A stretch of DNA of 64,000 bases from Azolla caroliniana (GCA_043228905.1 JBHGNT010000008.1:13888001-13952000); one strand, 5' to 3'. Positions 1 through 12,971 are shown, numbered from the stretch's first letter. Program-made: numbers and translations. The notes: generated by a model not told the origin, from the sequence alone.

Positions 1-1400
1 TGCTTTGTCTTGCCATGATAGACATGATTATTGATGAGGTGTATTGCGCTTTGTGAGTCCCAGTAGATGGTCAACGTCGGATGGTCGATTCGACTTGTTG
101 CTGACAAGTTAGCTGACATTTGGTGCAACTAGATTGCTTCCTTCGTTGCCTCTGATGATGCTATGTACTTGGTGTATGTGGGAGACAGAGTCATACACTC
201 TTTAAGCTTTGACATCCATGATATATCACCGCCACCATAGGTGACGATGTAGCCTGATGTCGACTTTTGATTGTCCGAGTTCCCGACGTAGTCGTAGTCG
301 GGGTACCCTTTGACTTTGGTTGGATTTACTGATCCGAAAGTTACGTGTGCATCGTTGGTCCCTATTAGGTACTTGAAGATGTGCTTGACGGCCTCCCAAT
401 GCTTTCGTCATGAGTTTGACATGTATTGGTTGACGACCCCTATAGCATAGACTAGGTCGGGTCGAGTCGCCACCATCGCGTACATGATACTTCCTACATC
501 CGATGGGTAGGTTATCTTTCCATTAAGCTCTTTCTCCTTGTTTGTCAAAGGAGAGTCTCTATCTGATAGTTAGATTGACGTCAAAAGTGGTGTTGGTGCT
601 AGCTTCATGTTTGCCATATTGAACCGCTTGAGCACTTTGCGGATGTCGTCGGACTAGGAGTGTCAGAGAGTGTTTGTCTTCCGAATTCGATCTATCCTCA
701 TGCCCAGTATATGTCAGGCTCATCCAAGTTCCTTCATCGCAAATTTATCGTGAAGACTCTGCTTTAGCTCTGCGATTTTAGTTTGATTGCTCCCTACAAT
801 CAGCATGTCGTCGACGTATAGGATTAGATAGATCCGGGACTCGTCAGTCAGTTGCCAAGCATATAGACATGGTCGGAATCGGACCGGTTGTAGCCAAGCT
901 GTCGTTGTAGGAGTCAAACTTCTAGTACTACATCCTCGACACTTGTTTTAAGCCCTAAAGGCTTTTCTTTAGTTGACATATGAGGTGACCTTCCTCCCCT
1001 GTCGCCGTGAAGCCTGCCGGTTGGGACATGTAGATGTCTTCTTCCAGATCTTTGTGTAGGAACGTCATCTTTACGTCCATTTGTTCTAGCTCTAGGTCTT
1101 CTGTCACCACCACCCGGAGTAGAAGTTGAAGGGTGGTCATCTTGACTACTTGAGAAAATATCTCGTCATAGTCGACTCCATGTTCTTTGTTGAACCCCTT
1201 CGCGACAAGCCGAGCTTTGTATTTGGGCTTCTTTGAATCAGATACATATTTGTATCGGCATACGCATTTGCAAGGTAGTAGCTTTCTTCCTGCATTGAGT
1301 CCATCTCGGATTGCATGGCATGTAGCCATGTATCGGCATCCCGTCCAACTATAGCTTCTTCGTATATGCTTGGTTCACCTGCATCTGTGTGAAGAGAAAT
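1..1400 (-). pseudogene. Copia element A, RT and RNase H fragment
   Basis: Degenerate Ty1/copia pol read on the minus strand and running off the left edge of the window. From right to left it shows a pre-RT linker (YEEAIVG), the RT start (YKARLVAKGF, then QMDVKMTFLH), the catalytic LYVDDMLIVG near 790-830, and an RNase H with STSGY and a final DSQSAIHL motif near position 30. Several in-frame stops and frameshifts break it, so no polymerase is made. It ends abruptly at 1400, where the LTR of copia B begins. Integrase, protease and gag of this copy are not next to it. Element I (22.9-23.9 kb) could be its displaced 5' half, but the integrase C-terminus and linker that would join them are missing. 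Confidence 0.85.
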
Positions 1401-2059
1401 TGTTGCGGAATATAAATCACAATGAAGAAACTACGCGTTGCAATACGAATCACACAAAATGCCAGAAAGACAAGATAAACAAATGTACAGAGATTTACGT
1501 GGAAACCCTAAAACGGGAAAAACCACGGGTGAACAGATTCTTCACTATAGTATAGTGGATATACAATACAGAGAGGAATACAACGCTCTATCGAGTGTAT
1601 CAGCCAGACAGGGCTCTTCGCATCTGCTGTTACACACAGGACTATGGCATGGCTCAAACTTCTCTCTCTCACTCTCTCATGTCCTACAACTACAGTTCTT
1701 ATACAGTTCCACACAGTTAAAGTTTTCCCTAGTTGCATACGTAGCCCTCATGTGGCGCACTCTTAGACTATTTACAATTATAGTCTCCCGATTTGGCTAT
1801 ATACACGATTCCCGTTTCGGCCTCGGCCGAGTCCCTCATCAACTCGGCTCCTCTCTCTCCCCATCCAGAGAGACTTGTTTCCTAACATCATCATCATTAT
1901 TATTACTATAATAATAATAATCGAATCTTCAAACAATCGACTCACTATTTTCGACTCTTCGACTCTCGGCTTTCCGAACAGTCGGATCTTCCCTATCATC
2001 GACTGTCGGCTTTCCAATCAATCAGTTCTTCCTCCCACTGGAGGGACATATTCCCAACA
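1401..2059 (-). repeat. 3' LTR of copia element B
   Basis: A 659-bp LTR bounded by TGTTG and CAACA. On the minus strand a short polypurine tract (GCAGGGGGAG, complement of about 2061-2070) lies directly upstream of its TGTTGGGAATATG start, as expected for the 3' LTR of a minus-strand copia. A TATA-like stretch lies near 1795-1805 on the minus strand. The matching 5' LTR was not found in the window. Confidence 0.8.
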
Positions 2060-3880
2060 AACTCCCCCTGCACTCCTGTGGGAGGAAATCTGTTAGTCCT
2101 GTATTTTGTCGACAAACTCTGAGTCTGTCCAAAGGTAGGTTCTTCGTCAGCATGTCAGATCCATTGTCGTCGGTATGGATCTTCACAAGGGAAAACTCTC
2201 CTTCTTTGACTCTCTCTCGCAACCAGTGATACCTCCTCTGTATGTGCTTGGTCTAGGAGTGGTATGCCTTGTTCTTGGCTAGGTGTATGGCGTTTTGGCT
2301 GTCATAGTGAAGCACGAACTCCTTTTGCTTCATGTCTAGTTCGGTGAGAAAACTCTTCATCCAGATCAGCTCTTTTCGAGCTTCTACCACTGCCATATAC
2401 TCTGCCTCTATAGTCGACAAGGCTACAAACTTCTGCAATCGTGACTGCCACAACATTGCTCCCCCTGCATAGGTCATCATGTACCCTGACGTGGATCGGC
2501 TCGAGTTGACATCTCCTGACATGTACGAATTGGTAAAACCTTCCAGCACAGGTTTTCCGACACCATACCTTAGGCACACCCCCGAGGTGCCCTTTAAGTA
2601 CCTGAGTATCCATTTCACCACCGCCCAATGTTCTCTCCTTGGATTACTCATATATCGGCTTACTGCTCCCACAACAAATGCTATGTCCGGTCTCGTACAG
2701 ACCATAGCATACATTCGACTACCGACGGCCGAGGCATATGGTACCTTCCTCATCTTGGCCTTCTCCTTCTCCCCTCTCGGGCACTGCTACGCATTTAACC
2801 TGCAGTTTGTCGGCAACACTGAGCCGACCGGCTTTGTATTCGACATGTTGAACCTCTCTAGGATCTTCGTCACATACTTCTGTGGTGACAACCATAGCAC
2901 CTTTCGAGCTCTGTCTCAGGTTATGTGCATTCCTAGGATTTGCTTTGCCGGTCCAAGGTCTTTCATGGCAAATGATTTGCCGAGAGCTTTCTTCAAGCTT
3001 CCAATCTTCCTTGTGTCTTGACCGACTATCAACATATCATCAACATATAGCAAGAGAATCAAGAAATCTCCTTCTTTGTACCTTTTGACGAACACACAGT
3101 GATCGGCCAGTGTTTTCTGGAATCGATGTTCCACCATGAAGGACTCGAATTTCTTGTACCATTGGTGTGGAGCTTGTTTCAAACCGTAGAAGCTTTTCCT
3201 CAGTCGACACACCAGATTCTCTTTTCCTTTCTCCTCAAAGCCTTCGGGTTGATGTATGTAGATCTCTTCGTCTAACTCCCAGTGCAGAAATGTGGTTTTG
3301 ACATCCAACTGTTGGATCTCCAGATCCATGCTGGCCGCTATGCGCAGAACAGTTCGTATGGATGTCATCTTCATGACTAGTGCGAATATTTTGTCGAAGT
3401 CGACACCCTTCTTTTGTTGGAAACCCTTCACCACTATGTGGGCTTTATACCTGGGCTCACTGTCGACTTCTCCAGTCTTCACCATGTAGACCCACTTATT
3501 CCTTAGTGCTCTCTTACCTTTCGGCAGCTCTACTAGGTCGTAGGTGTAATTCGCGTGCAAAGATTCCATCTCCTCTTGCATCGTGTTCACCCATTTTCCT
3601 CTGCTCTCGTCGGAAATGGCTTCTTCATAGCACTCCGGTTCACTGTCATCAGTCAAGAGGATGTATTGACTGGCATATGTAGTCGGTGCCTTTATGTGAG
3701 TGGGTATCTTCGTCCACTCGTTGTTGGCTCCAGTCCGAATGTCTCTGCCAACTCTTCTCTTTGCTCGGGATTCTGCTCATCAATCGGCATCTCCAGGTCA
3801 GATAACTCCAACTCATATTCATCATAGTGCCATGGCATGTCGGACCCATTCCTCTATTCATCCTCCAAGATGTCCTGTCC
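2060..3880 (-). pseudogene. Copia element B, RNase H, RT and linker
   Basis: The 3' half of a minus-strand copia polyprotein directly inboard of the B LTR. The longest open piece (2916-3656) is a nearly complete RT with RNKWVYMVKTG, QQLDVKTTFLH, YGLKQAPHQWY and LLYVDDMLIVG. RNase H follows at 2253-2753 with RSTSGYM, STIEAEYMA and HYDSQNAIHLAKNKAYH. Upstream of RT a short proline/glutamate-rich linker runs to about 3880 and then loses copia character. The integrase, protease and gag expected further right are absent; an unrelated coiled-coil ORF fragment takes their place. The right boundary is approximate. Confidence 0.8.
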
Positions 3881-5894
3881 GCTCGTACATTTTGGTTCGG
3901 AGACAGCGTAATGTCCATAGGTGCTTCGTTGCTTTGCTGCACGTCCTGTCCCTGCTCGATCGTCATGGGGGTTTCTATGTTGTCAACTTCTCCCTGCATG
4001 GTCGTCCCCGGCTCTGCTGGCTCATTCCTTTCTATTGGGGCTGACTCTTCCGTCTGTGGGCAAGCGGTTGACTGAGGCTCTGTCCTGTCCGTATCATCCA
4101 CAATGTTGCCTAACGTAGTTGTCATCTTCGGTGACTTAGGCTGAGGCTCCCCGTGCTCGGTAGAATCGGTATCGGGTACCATAATTGGCTCCGTACGCTA
4201 ATGTTCACTCTTGATCTCCATTAGCCAGAGAAAAATATCTTCTTGACTTTCCCCGAAGTCGTCTAACAGCTATGCAAGTTCCTCGGAGTGTTGGTCCACT
4301 AGTGTGCGATAATCCTGTGCTAGGTCCTTGCGTACTACCGCAATGCCTTCCTCATTGAGTTTGTTGAAACCTTGACCTTCTTTCCTTCGGCTCTCCTAGT
4401 CCGCCCAGTAGGTATGCAACTCCGCCGCTTGTGTTGCCCACGCCATCCAGCCTTTGTCTAGCGTCGTTTTTAATTGCGCCGCAAACCTCTCTCGATTTGT
4501 TTGAAGAAGTATGCGTACATTATTTGTTATCACTTGCGAGCGGTTTTCCGCTTCTTCCAGGGTTTTTTTGAGGTTTTCAATTTCTCGCTTATTAACCGTA
4601 GCCGCTTCCTCATAATGTCTTTTCATCTTTGCCCATATCAGGGATTCTTTCAAGTGTAGTTCCTCTAGCCGGCCCATTTCATTGTTCAGGTGGAATTCTA
4701 CCTGATGCATCACCTCCCGTTCTCGTATGAGTTGCTCGTTGTACCACGCTTTCTTCTTTTCCAATAACTCCCGAAGTCCGGTGATCGTCGCTTCCGACTT
4801 TTGGGCTTCCTCTCGTAGCTTGTTGTTTTCTTCTTTCCTGCTGGTGTGCGCTGCTGTCTCCGCTTCGAGCTTATCTTCTAGTGCCTTTATTGCCTTTCAG
4901 CCTTCGGCCCAGATGTCCTTTTCTCTGTCCGACGATTGGCGGAGTTCGGCGCGGAGGCGGTCAATCTCGGACTCCGCAAGCTACGTAACCCTTTTTGCTT
5001 TAGCGGCGATGGCCTTATGCGTTTCAATCTCCTCTTGTAGGGTTATCGATGCGTCTTCGCCGGATGTTGGTTCGGGGTTTTGCGGTGCCATAGTGACGTT
5101 GTGTTCTAACTCCGCAATGCGCTCTTGGGCCTTCTGTAATTGGGCTTGAGTCATCTTGACTATTTTCCAAACGTCTTTATTCTTGATAGCCATATCCTTG
5201 GCGCCCATACTGACGTTAGCCAATTCCTATTGTGCCTCGATAAGGATCGTGTTCAATGGGGGTAGTTCAATGCCCATACACCGAATCCCTGCGTTCCACT
5301 GCTTGCCTATCTTGGCTAGAGGCCCCTCATCCTCCCTTTCTGCTGTTTGCATTAGCACCCGCTCCACCATCTGCTACTCGGCGTGTTCTTCGGTCATTAT
5401 GACACCTTGATCTACTGAGTCGCTAAAAATTCCATGAGCTCATATGTGGTGCCATACTGCAATAACGCACTGAACTCATGTGCCATGTCCGTAATGTCCG
5501 GATATTTCAGGACTTCACTTTCCACCGTAAGCACTCCTTTGCCCCGCTGAGATTGCACCGTAATGAAGGGTCGAGGTTCGTGAAATATCTCCAGTGTCGT
5601 AGTGGGCTCTGTGGGACCACAAGTTTCGGTGGTGACGATCGTATCTTTTACCAATCCGTGGCCATCCTTCCGGTCTAATCGTCGTTGTTTGGGTCTGGGA
5701 CTGTCACCGGAGGGCTCTTGTTCCTCTGTTGTCGTGGAGGGTTGTGTCTCAGCGTCTTTGGCTGGTGCTTCCATCTATGTCGTCCGCTGGGTGGTAGGAG
5801 AAGGTTGTGCTTCCTCCTCCCATTCGGTGGTAGCTAACTCTGGTAATCGTGTTTCGCAGATCGTGGCGGGGGCGTCGGTTCGCTTGGTGTGGGG
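3881..5894 (-). pseudogene. Decayed copy of a gypsy accessory coiled-coil ORF
   Basis: Read on the minus strand, this is a broken ORF of about 650 codons. It has an N-terminal proline/threonine-rich part (5412-5774), a long charged coiled-coil region (4396-5223) and an acidic P/E/T-rich tail (about 3900-4182). It is recognisably homologous to the accessory ORF of gypsy P at 36945-40117. Both share a QAAEL segment, then Ala-Asp, an RRK motif, then EE-I and a Leu-Asp-Asp block in the same order and spacing. Several stop codons interrupt it. No LTR, gag or pol of its parent element is present, so this is an isolated relic wedged between copia B and copia C. Both boundaries are estimated from where copia motifs stop. 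Confidence 0.65.
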
Positions 5895-8313
5895 GCAAAA
5901 AGTCCGCGAGGAGGACTAAATCATCAACATAAAGTAAATTACTAACCTGTCCATGTTGACCTTGCCGGACGAACAATGAAGAGTCTAATTTAGACGTCGC
6001 AAACCCCATCTAACGCAGGTGTTGCGTGATTTTCGCGTTCGTAGAGGTGTTCTTTCCGGACTGAAATCCGGGGGCTTGTACCATGTACACCTGATCCTCA
6101 AGTTCTCCTTCTAGGAACACATTCTTTACATCCATCTGATGTAAATGCCACCCCTTTACCGCGGTTACCGCAAGCAGGACACAGACGGTTGTCATCTTCG
6201 CGATCGGCGCAAAGGTCTCATCGTAGTTGATGTCGTGTTGTTGTGCGTATCACTTTGTCGCTAATTGGGCCTTGTACCGGTTGACAGAGCCGTTGGTGTT
6301 GTACTCGACCTTGTACACCCACCTGCATCCAATCGGCTTTACACCCTTCTGGGCATTACACCCTTCTTCGTCCGGAGGCATTTCGGCCTCACTGACCTTC
6401 TCTTTAGATATCAGAATGGAGTTGTTAGGGGTTAGAGGTGAAGGGAAGTACCACGACGTGGATTCATTGAAAACGACATCTCGGCTCACTCGAACTTGCT
6501 TGGTCCAGGGTTTATATCACTTATAACCCTTCTATTCACATGAGTGGCCTACCAACACGCATTTCTCTAATTTCAAGTCTAGCTTCCTTCACTTCTCATG
6601 GGGCACATGCACATAGGCAATGCTCTCGAATACCCTCAAGTGTCATAGGTTCGGCTTCCTTCCAAAATATAACTCATTTGCAAACACCTTTTCTCCAATT
6701 CGATTTTGGATGTAGACCGTGGTTCGTACCTCTTCGACCCAATAGAAGTTGGGCATGCTCTTTTCTTCTAGCATCACCCGTGCCGCTTCCACAACCAAAC
6801 GATTCCCCCTTTCAACTACGCCATTTTGTTCCAGCGTATATCGGCAACTCAATTTGCACTAAATTCACAGTTGTTGCAGACAGCAATTGAATTGACCGGA
6901 AAAGTACTCTTTTCCGCAATCCAACCACAAGCACTTGATCTTCTTGTTTGTTTCCCTTTCAACAAGTTCTTTCAGGTTTCGGAAACTGTGGAAGACTTCA
7001 CTCTTATTTTTTATGAGGTAGATGCACGTGTCCTGGCTATAGTTGTCGATGAAGGAGACAAAATATCGACTCCCACCAAGAATTACGTTCTGTGCCGGTC
7101 CACATACATCTGAGTGTATCAAGTCAAGTGTATTTCAACTCCGGTCATGCTCATTTGGGAAGGAAGTTGGTGTTGCTCCCTAGCTCGCACGCTTCACAAA
7201 TTGAGGCCTTATAACCACTGAATTTCCCTAGGTCGCACGCTTCAATTGCAACTCCTAAAGCCTCTTGTAATTAATGTGGCCTATCCTCTTATGCCATAAG
7301 TCGATATCTAACTTGACTTTTTTTCCTTTCGCGAACAAAGTGATCCCAACATCATTGGTGTCGAGGATGAACATCCTCCCGTCTCTTCGCCCTTGCGCAA
7401 TAATTTGGCCCTCATCCTCAATGAAGCACCCGAGATGCGTGAATCACAATTGCATTCCCTAGTCGATGATCTATCCGACCAACACCAGATTCTTTTTTAT
7501 TGTCAGGACATGCAGGACATTCATCAACTTTCCCTTCTGCCCAACATGGCTTAGGGGGACTTCACCGACATGCTCGATGGTATGCATGGTGTCGTCTCCG
7601 GTTTCGATCACCCCTAGTTGTTCCGGTTTTCTAGATAAGCAAACCACTCTGCGTGGCTTGTCATATGGTTTGACGCTCCGGAATCAACATACCATACCTC
7701 ATTCTGTTTTGAGGTGCTTGTCTTCATCAAATTGGCCTTGTGTTTCATCACAAAGGCCAGGCCCAATCCATCTTCAAAACCGGATCCTTTCGGTCCTTCC
7801 GCGTAGTGCGAGCTTTGTCGGTTTCCCCAACCGGCCTTGCCCAATTCGGATTTTTCCGAATTGGCGCGCTTCGTCGACTGGTTTAGGGTTGTACAACATC
7901 CAATTGTCCGATTGACTAGTCCTCGACCAACTCGTGTGGTTTTCTTCGACCATTAGCATTGAGTGCAGGTCGAAGAAGGACGTTGGTTTCTCTCGACTGC
8001 AAATAGCCGTCCAAATAGGCCCATACCGTTGTGCTAGACCACCAAGGTAGATCTACTTTCGTCTTCATGCACCATGACATTCATGGACCCTAATGCATCG
8101 TAGATCTCCTTTACCTCCGTGGTGTAGTCGATCACCGACATGTCGAGCTCTTGCCTGAGCTACAACTTCCGAGCCGTGGTACTTGCTCCGGCAAAAATCT
8201 TTTTCATATTTCTCCAGGCCTCCTTCGGTGTCTTCGTGTCTCTAATGGAGCCAAGCATCTGGTCATGCACCCAAGACGTGAGACAATACAACGCTATGCT
8301 CACTCCTTGATCT
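5895..8313 (-). pseudogene. Copia element C, truncated gag-pol
   Basis: Minus-strand copia polyprotein interrupted on both sides. Reading right to left: the middle of gag (8040-8313, with WVHDQMLGSIRDTKTPKEAW-like residues), protease with VWYVDSGASNHMTS (7614-7844), the GAG-pre-integrase region (about 7250-7560), the integrase core (6643-7122, with DVCGP and the ERGNR glutamate), and the N-terminal half of RT (5900-6490) up to LLYVDDLVLLADF. It stops just after the catalytic YVDD, so the rest of RT and RNase H are missing. On the right the gag is cut by chromovirus D; its N-terminus resumes at 22312. Numerous stops make it non-functional. Confidence 0.85.
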
Positions 8314-8506
8314 TGTCATGATAACACTCACATCATGCATCGAAACGATCATGACACTCATATCATGACTCGAAAGGATTTGAACCCACGACCTTGTTGT
8401 ACACATGTCAAATCCTTAACCATTGTATTAGTATTCTTATATCTATAGTTTTTAGAATATGACATAGTAATTCTCTTTCAATAATCTCTCTATCTCTCTC
8501 TTGACA
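8314..8506 (+). repeat. 5' LTR of chromovirus D (internally deleted)
   Basis: The first ~150 bp match the start of the right LTR at 21381 closely, through the shared motif AGAATATGACAT. After that this copy jumps straight to a pyrimidine-rich U5-like stretch ending TTGACA. The TTCTAGAATATTC-rich and TATA-box part present in the right LTR is missing here. The right boundary at 8506 is a best guess; no standard TGGTATCAGAGC primer site follows. Confidence 0.65.
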
Positions 8507-8593
8507 GTTTGAACCAATTTTTTCCTTCCATCTCTTCGTCTTCCACAAACCCTAACAAGTTCTCTTCTTCCTTCTCCTCTCCCCTCGTAAGCT

Positions 8594-8712
8594 ATGGAGT
8601 CCGTGAGCAAACAAGAATACATGTGTGTTCTTTCTGAGCTCGACATGCTCATGAATAAATTTGTGGCATTAGAGCATGAGAATCAAAGACTAGTTGGAGA
8701 CCTAGAACACGT
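8594..8712 (+). pseudogene. Gag N-terminus of chromovirus D (first part)
   Basis: An ATG at 8594 opens a reading frame with a short coiled-coil-like stretch (MNKFVALEHENQRL). It is cut at 8712 by the insertion of gypsy E. The same frame resumes at 16753, which supports this ATG as the gag start. Confidence 0.75.
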
Positions 8713-9547
8713 TGTCATGCCTTTCGGCGCCAGATCGTTGCGTGAGTCGGGTGGGAACCGCCAGGGTTTTGGACTAGGAGGAAGAATTTGACGCTAATCT
8801 AGTTATGAGTAGATTACAAGAAAGAGATTTAGAAACTTGTGAGTTCCACAAGTATAGATTATTAGATTTATTACTATTTAGAATCCTAATTACAATTTAT
8901 CATAGATTGGAAGCGAGAGATTATATAAAACTTCGTGAATCCCACGATTATATTTTATTAATTGGTGTTTTAGGAAATATATCCAATTTCCAAAAATTTT
9001 ACTCCCCCATTACTTTGTGCTCCCCATCCTTATATAACGATGAGAGAGTCTTGGCAATCCATGCTTTTTCTCTAATATGCTTTTTCTAAAGTCATGCATT
9101 TTTTATCGACTATTGTGTTCATGCACGCCAGATGTGCATGTGTAGCTTTTTCTTTTACCATGTGTTTTCTTCTAACTAAAGTTTATCCTACTGTATACTT
9201 ACCTTTCTATGTGGGACGTCTAGTTTTTTAACAATAATGATATGTTAGTGTAATGGTAAAGCTTCACATTATGTACATGGAGGTACAAGGTTCGAATCTT
9301 GCCATATGCATGTAACAATATTTTTTTTCTATTTACAAATTTGTCTCTTCATCCGGTGAGAGACTCTCACCGGCCTTCTTTATCCGGCTCTTGCCAATTC
9401 TGCTTGATCCGGTTCTTACTGGGTCCTCCTTACCAGTTCCTCCTTCATCCGGTTCTCACCGGTTCTCCTTACCGGTTCCTCCTTACCGTCCCATCCGAAG
9501 GAACCAAAAATGCAATTTTCACATAGTGTGTGAATTACACTACGACA
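8713..9547 (-). repeat. 3' LTR of gypsy E
   Basis: An 835-bp LTR printed here as TGTCATGCC...TACGACA. It closely matches 15932-16752 and more distantly 12972-13678 and 32359-33014. On the element's own strand it starts TGTCGTAGTGTAATTC. It contains repeated CCGGTTCTCACCGG-like blocks near 9360-9490 and the tRNA-like module at 9240-9307. Confidence 0.9.
9240..9307 (+). other. tRNA-like module in LTR of E (copy 1)
   Basis: A 68-bp tRNA-like unit antisense to the element. An acceptor-like stem pairs ATATG (9240-9244) with CATAT (9303-9307). A D-arm/A-box-like TTAGTGTAATGGTAAAG follows the first strand. The B-box GGTTCGAATCT (9289-9299) sits in a T-arm with CAAG/CTTG stem. The A-to-B spacing is as in a real tRNA. 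The anticodon arm is not convincing, so a functional tRNA is unlikely. Confidence 0.65.
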
Positions 9548-9562
9548 CTTGCCCCCTCCAAA
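9548..9562 (-). other. Polypurine tract of gypsy E
   Basis: On the minus strand GGAGGGGGCAAG lies immediately upstream of the 3' LTR start TGTCGTAG. This is the expected position and composition of the plus-strand primer. Confidence 0.75.
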
Positions 9563-12500
9563 CCCGCACATCCTTCGATATGTGCCAAAGTTCCTGATGC
9601 TTGTTGTTCTTCTTCATCTGTAGCACTTCCCAATTCCTCCCTTATATCAACTATCAATTGTAGACCACTTTCTTCGCTTTCTGCATCACCATGAGCTTTG
9701 TTCGATTGCTCCTTGTTATCAGTCTTGTCTAAGCTTACATAAGGTTCACCATCAGTCCGCTTCTTAAAAATCTTCACCCGTTTCCCCGCAATGGGCACCC
9801 GTAGTATTGTTCCATCCAACTCGCATAGCCGGTAAGTTCCGTTGTCAAGAACTTTCCGAACCTTGTATGGCTCGAACCACCTCTTAGCGAACTTCCGTAT
9901 TGTTGTATGTTGATGATCCAAACTATTGTCATAGAAAATCACCCAATCTCCTTCTTCAATCTTCCGTGGTCATAGTCGGTGCTTTATGTCGAACCGGCTT
10001 TTGTTCCGGAATCACACTTCTTGTTGTCGGCGTGTTTCTTCTACTATGTCTTCCTGTCTCCCCTCTAGTTGTCGTATCTGGACCGCTAGTAGTTCTTCCC
10101 GGCTCATCTCTTCCTTCCATGGTACCATTGTCCATGTCGTGATCGCGGTTTTCGTCGGCATCACCGGTGCTTGTCCGGTCATAAGTTCTGTCGGCATATA
10201 ACCGGTTACGGAGCTATGCATCGTCCAATCCGCCCATAGTGCATACGGGAGCATTTGTGGCCAATCCTTCACCCTTCTGTCTCATGCTTCGGCAAGTGCT
10301 TTGACGATCGGACTATGTCCTCGTTCGATTTTCCCGTTGGCCTTCAGATTGTATGCCGTTGTTAGTGTTAACCGAACTCCATGTTTTGTGAAGAATTCCC
10401 TAGCTTTATCAGAGTCGAGTTCTCCCTGATCCACAATCACTTGTCCTACGCACCCGTACCTGCAAAACACCTCCTCCAAAAGAAATTGGCATACCACAGA
10501 ACACGTTTTCCTTCCTAGCGCCCGACCTTCTACTTGGTTTGTGAGATCTTCCCGAGCTAACACCAAGTACTTCTTTTGTCCGATCTCAGTTGGCATAGCG
10601 ACAATGTCGACCATCCATTTGAAGTTGATTGTCGGTGAGAATGTTGGATGTAACTCATCTCGGTGTCGAATTCCGGAGTAGATTTGACACTTCTTGCAGC
10701 TTTCCGTGAACTCCACTATATCTTGGTACATATTCTTCCACCAATATTTTTGTTTGATTTTCACAAAAGTTGCCCATGTTCCTCGATGTCCAACCCAATC
10801 GGATTTGTGAAACTCGAACATTATCCGGTTTCGTTGCTCTTTCGTCCCGACTACTCGAAGTGGTATGCAATCCGGTCTTTTCGACTCCCTCCATATTAAT
10901 CCATTTTTCAAGAAGAACTTTTGGACTTGCCTCTTCTTCCTTTGGATCTCGGCTCTCTTCTCTTTATCATCCGATGATTCCTCAATCTCTTGTAGCACCT
11001 TCCCGATCATCAAGCTTTCTCCCTCGTATTCTTCTTCTCGTAATTCTCAGATTACGTTTACTCGGCATATGTGCTCCGAAGCAAAGTACTCTTTAGAAAC
11101 TTCTTCATTATCGGATTCGGCTATGTCGTCTCCGAACCGAGCCCTTGATAGCATATCCACTACGGCGTTGTCTTTTCCAGAGATGTGTCGTACGTCCAGG
11201 TTAAGCGACTTAACATATGCAATCCATCTTAGCATAGCCACATCCGGTATCGTGCAACACCGCATCATCCCAAGTATCGGAAGACAATCCGTTTCGATCA
11301 CTACTTCGGCTCCGATCAAATAATCTCGATCTGATTTGATTTCTGACACGACTCACCATAATTCTCTTTTGACTTGTGCATATCCGCGTTGCCTTTTGTT
11401 GAGAACCTTTGCTCCGAAGCAGATCGGATATCGCAAACCATCCGAGTCGGCTTGATTGATGATCCATCCGATCCCGGTTGGACTTGTATCAACTGTTACT
11501 ATGATCGGTCGCTCATAGCTCGGCTTCTTAAGTGCTTCAGCCCTCCGTAGTGTTTCTTTGAGCTTCTTCATGGCTTTGGTGTGTTCCGGTTTCCATTCGA
11601 ACTTCTTCCCGTTCCGCAATAAGTGATAGAGTGGGTCCGCAATATGTGCATAGTGTGGAATCCATATGTGATAAAATGCACAAGCTCCAAGAAACCTTCA
11701 AACTTCATATTGTGACTCGCATACTTCCTTCATAGCTTGAATCGCATCGATCTTGGTTGGTGACGGTCTTCGCCGTAGGGTCCACATAGATGTCCGACTA
11801 CCAATATTTCTTCTTGTCTGAATGCCGATTTCTCTCCGGAAAGTGTTAGGTGCACATCTTCTAACTTTCATAGCACTTTCTCACAATCGCGAATATGATC
11901 AACTACGAACTGTCGGCATCCCCGATCATCCATAGTCTCATCTTTTTCTTCCACCGCGCATCCTTTCATTGGAATGTCATTCAGGAACGGCATCGTTATC
12001 TCCAGAATACAGTCTCGAAGCACCTTGTTCATTGCATTCATCATATGTGCAACCGAGTTTGTTGCTCCTTGTGGTAGTGTGCACATTTGGACTAATCCTA
12101 TCGGTGTCCGCATGGTCGTGATGTCTCGGCTCTCTACGGCTAGTTGGAATTGGTCATACCCCGACCCGAGTATAGGTCTCCGATGGAGTATATCGCACGA
12201 CCGGCAAATGCTTCTGCAAATTCATCCACTATCGGACCAACTCCGGAGTTCCGGATCGTGACCTTGTACACCGGTTGCAAGTCTTGGATAAATCGGAGTG
12301 ACCCATTCTTCTTCGGAACCGTAAACCATTGATTTGAGTATGAATTGTTCGATGGCTCTAGAATCCCCATCGCCACCTTCTCCTTGAGCAAGTCGATGAT
12401 TTTGGGAATATGCGCCCGCGGCACCGGAATTGGCTTCAGATTCCACGGCACATGGTCAATCGTGAAGATCACCATCGGCTCCACTATCTTCGGATCAACG

Positions 12501-12971
12501 CACCCTATCTCCTTCGATGTGAATGTAAATGCTTTCCCATGTTTTTCCAACATCCCACGGAATCGTTCTTCTTCATTTTGTAAAAGGAAACTACCTCCAC
12601 CGATCCGAACTTTCTTCCGGGTCTCATCCATGAAGGCATGTCCGATATCCACGGACTTCCGAAGTGTCGGATCTCCCAAGACTTCTTTCCTCTTTTGCTC
12701 GCTATTGGCGGGTAACGGTCCTGCAACTGGTTTCACTTTCTTCTCCACGGTCTTGTATTTCGTACTTACCATTGCTTCTTCTTTGTGGAGCCCATCCGGC
12801 CCCATTTTCGCAATGATCTCGTAAATCTCGACCGATTCCATCGGGACTACCTGGTCTCCTTGGCTTTTATCCTCCACATGCTCTTCACGCCGTTGTAGTG
12901 TGCTCCCAGAGAACACTTCTTCGACTACCCCCACGATTTCTTCGTCTTCTTGTATTATTGATGCCGACCGC
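9563..12971 (-). pseudogene. Gypsy E pol: RT, RNase H, integrase
   Basis: Minus-strand pol in several broken pieces. RT (11868-12934) has VPKKNGSLRFIQDLQP, GDLYSG and MPFLNDIPMKG; the catalytic motif is FLND, with Asn replacing the first Asp. RNase H (about 11050-11619) has VTVDTSPTGIGW and an RHISGKDN motif. Integrase (9563-11013) has a HX3H-CKKC zinc region, the core Asp in WMVDIVAMP, a second Asp in VDQGE, and a Glu in GKIERGH, followed by a GPY-like FEPYKVRKV module (about 9800). The overall wording resembles a gypsy group better known to me from fungi and a few plants than from standard plant lineages; that is an impression from memory. Several stops and frameshifts are present. Confidence 0.8.

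Noticed and set aside
9240-9307. A genuine nuclear tRNA gene
   Set aside because: The anticodon arm is not convincing, the T-stem is short and the unit sits at the same place in several LTR copies, so it is part of the LTR and not an independent tRNA gene.
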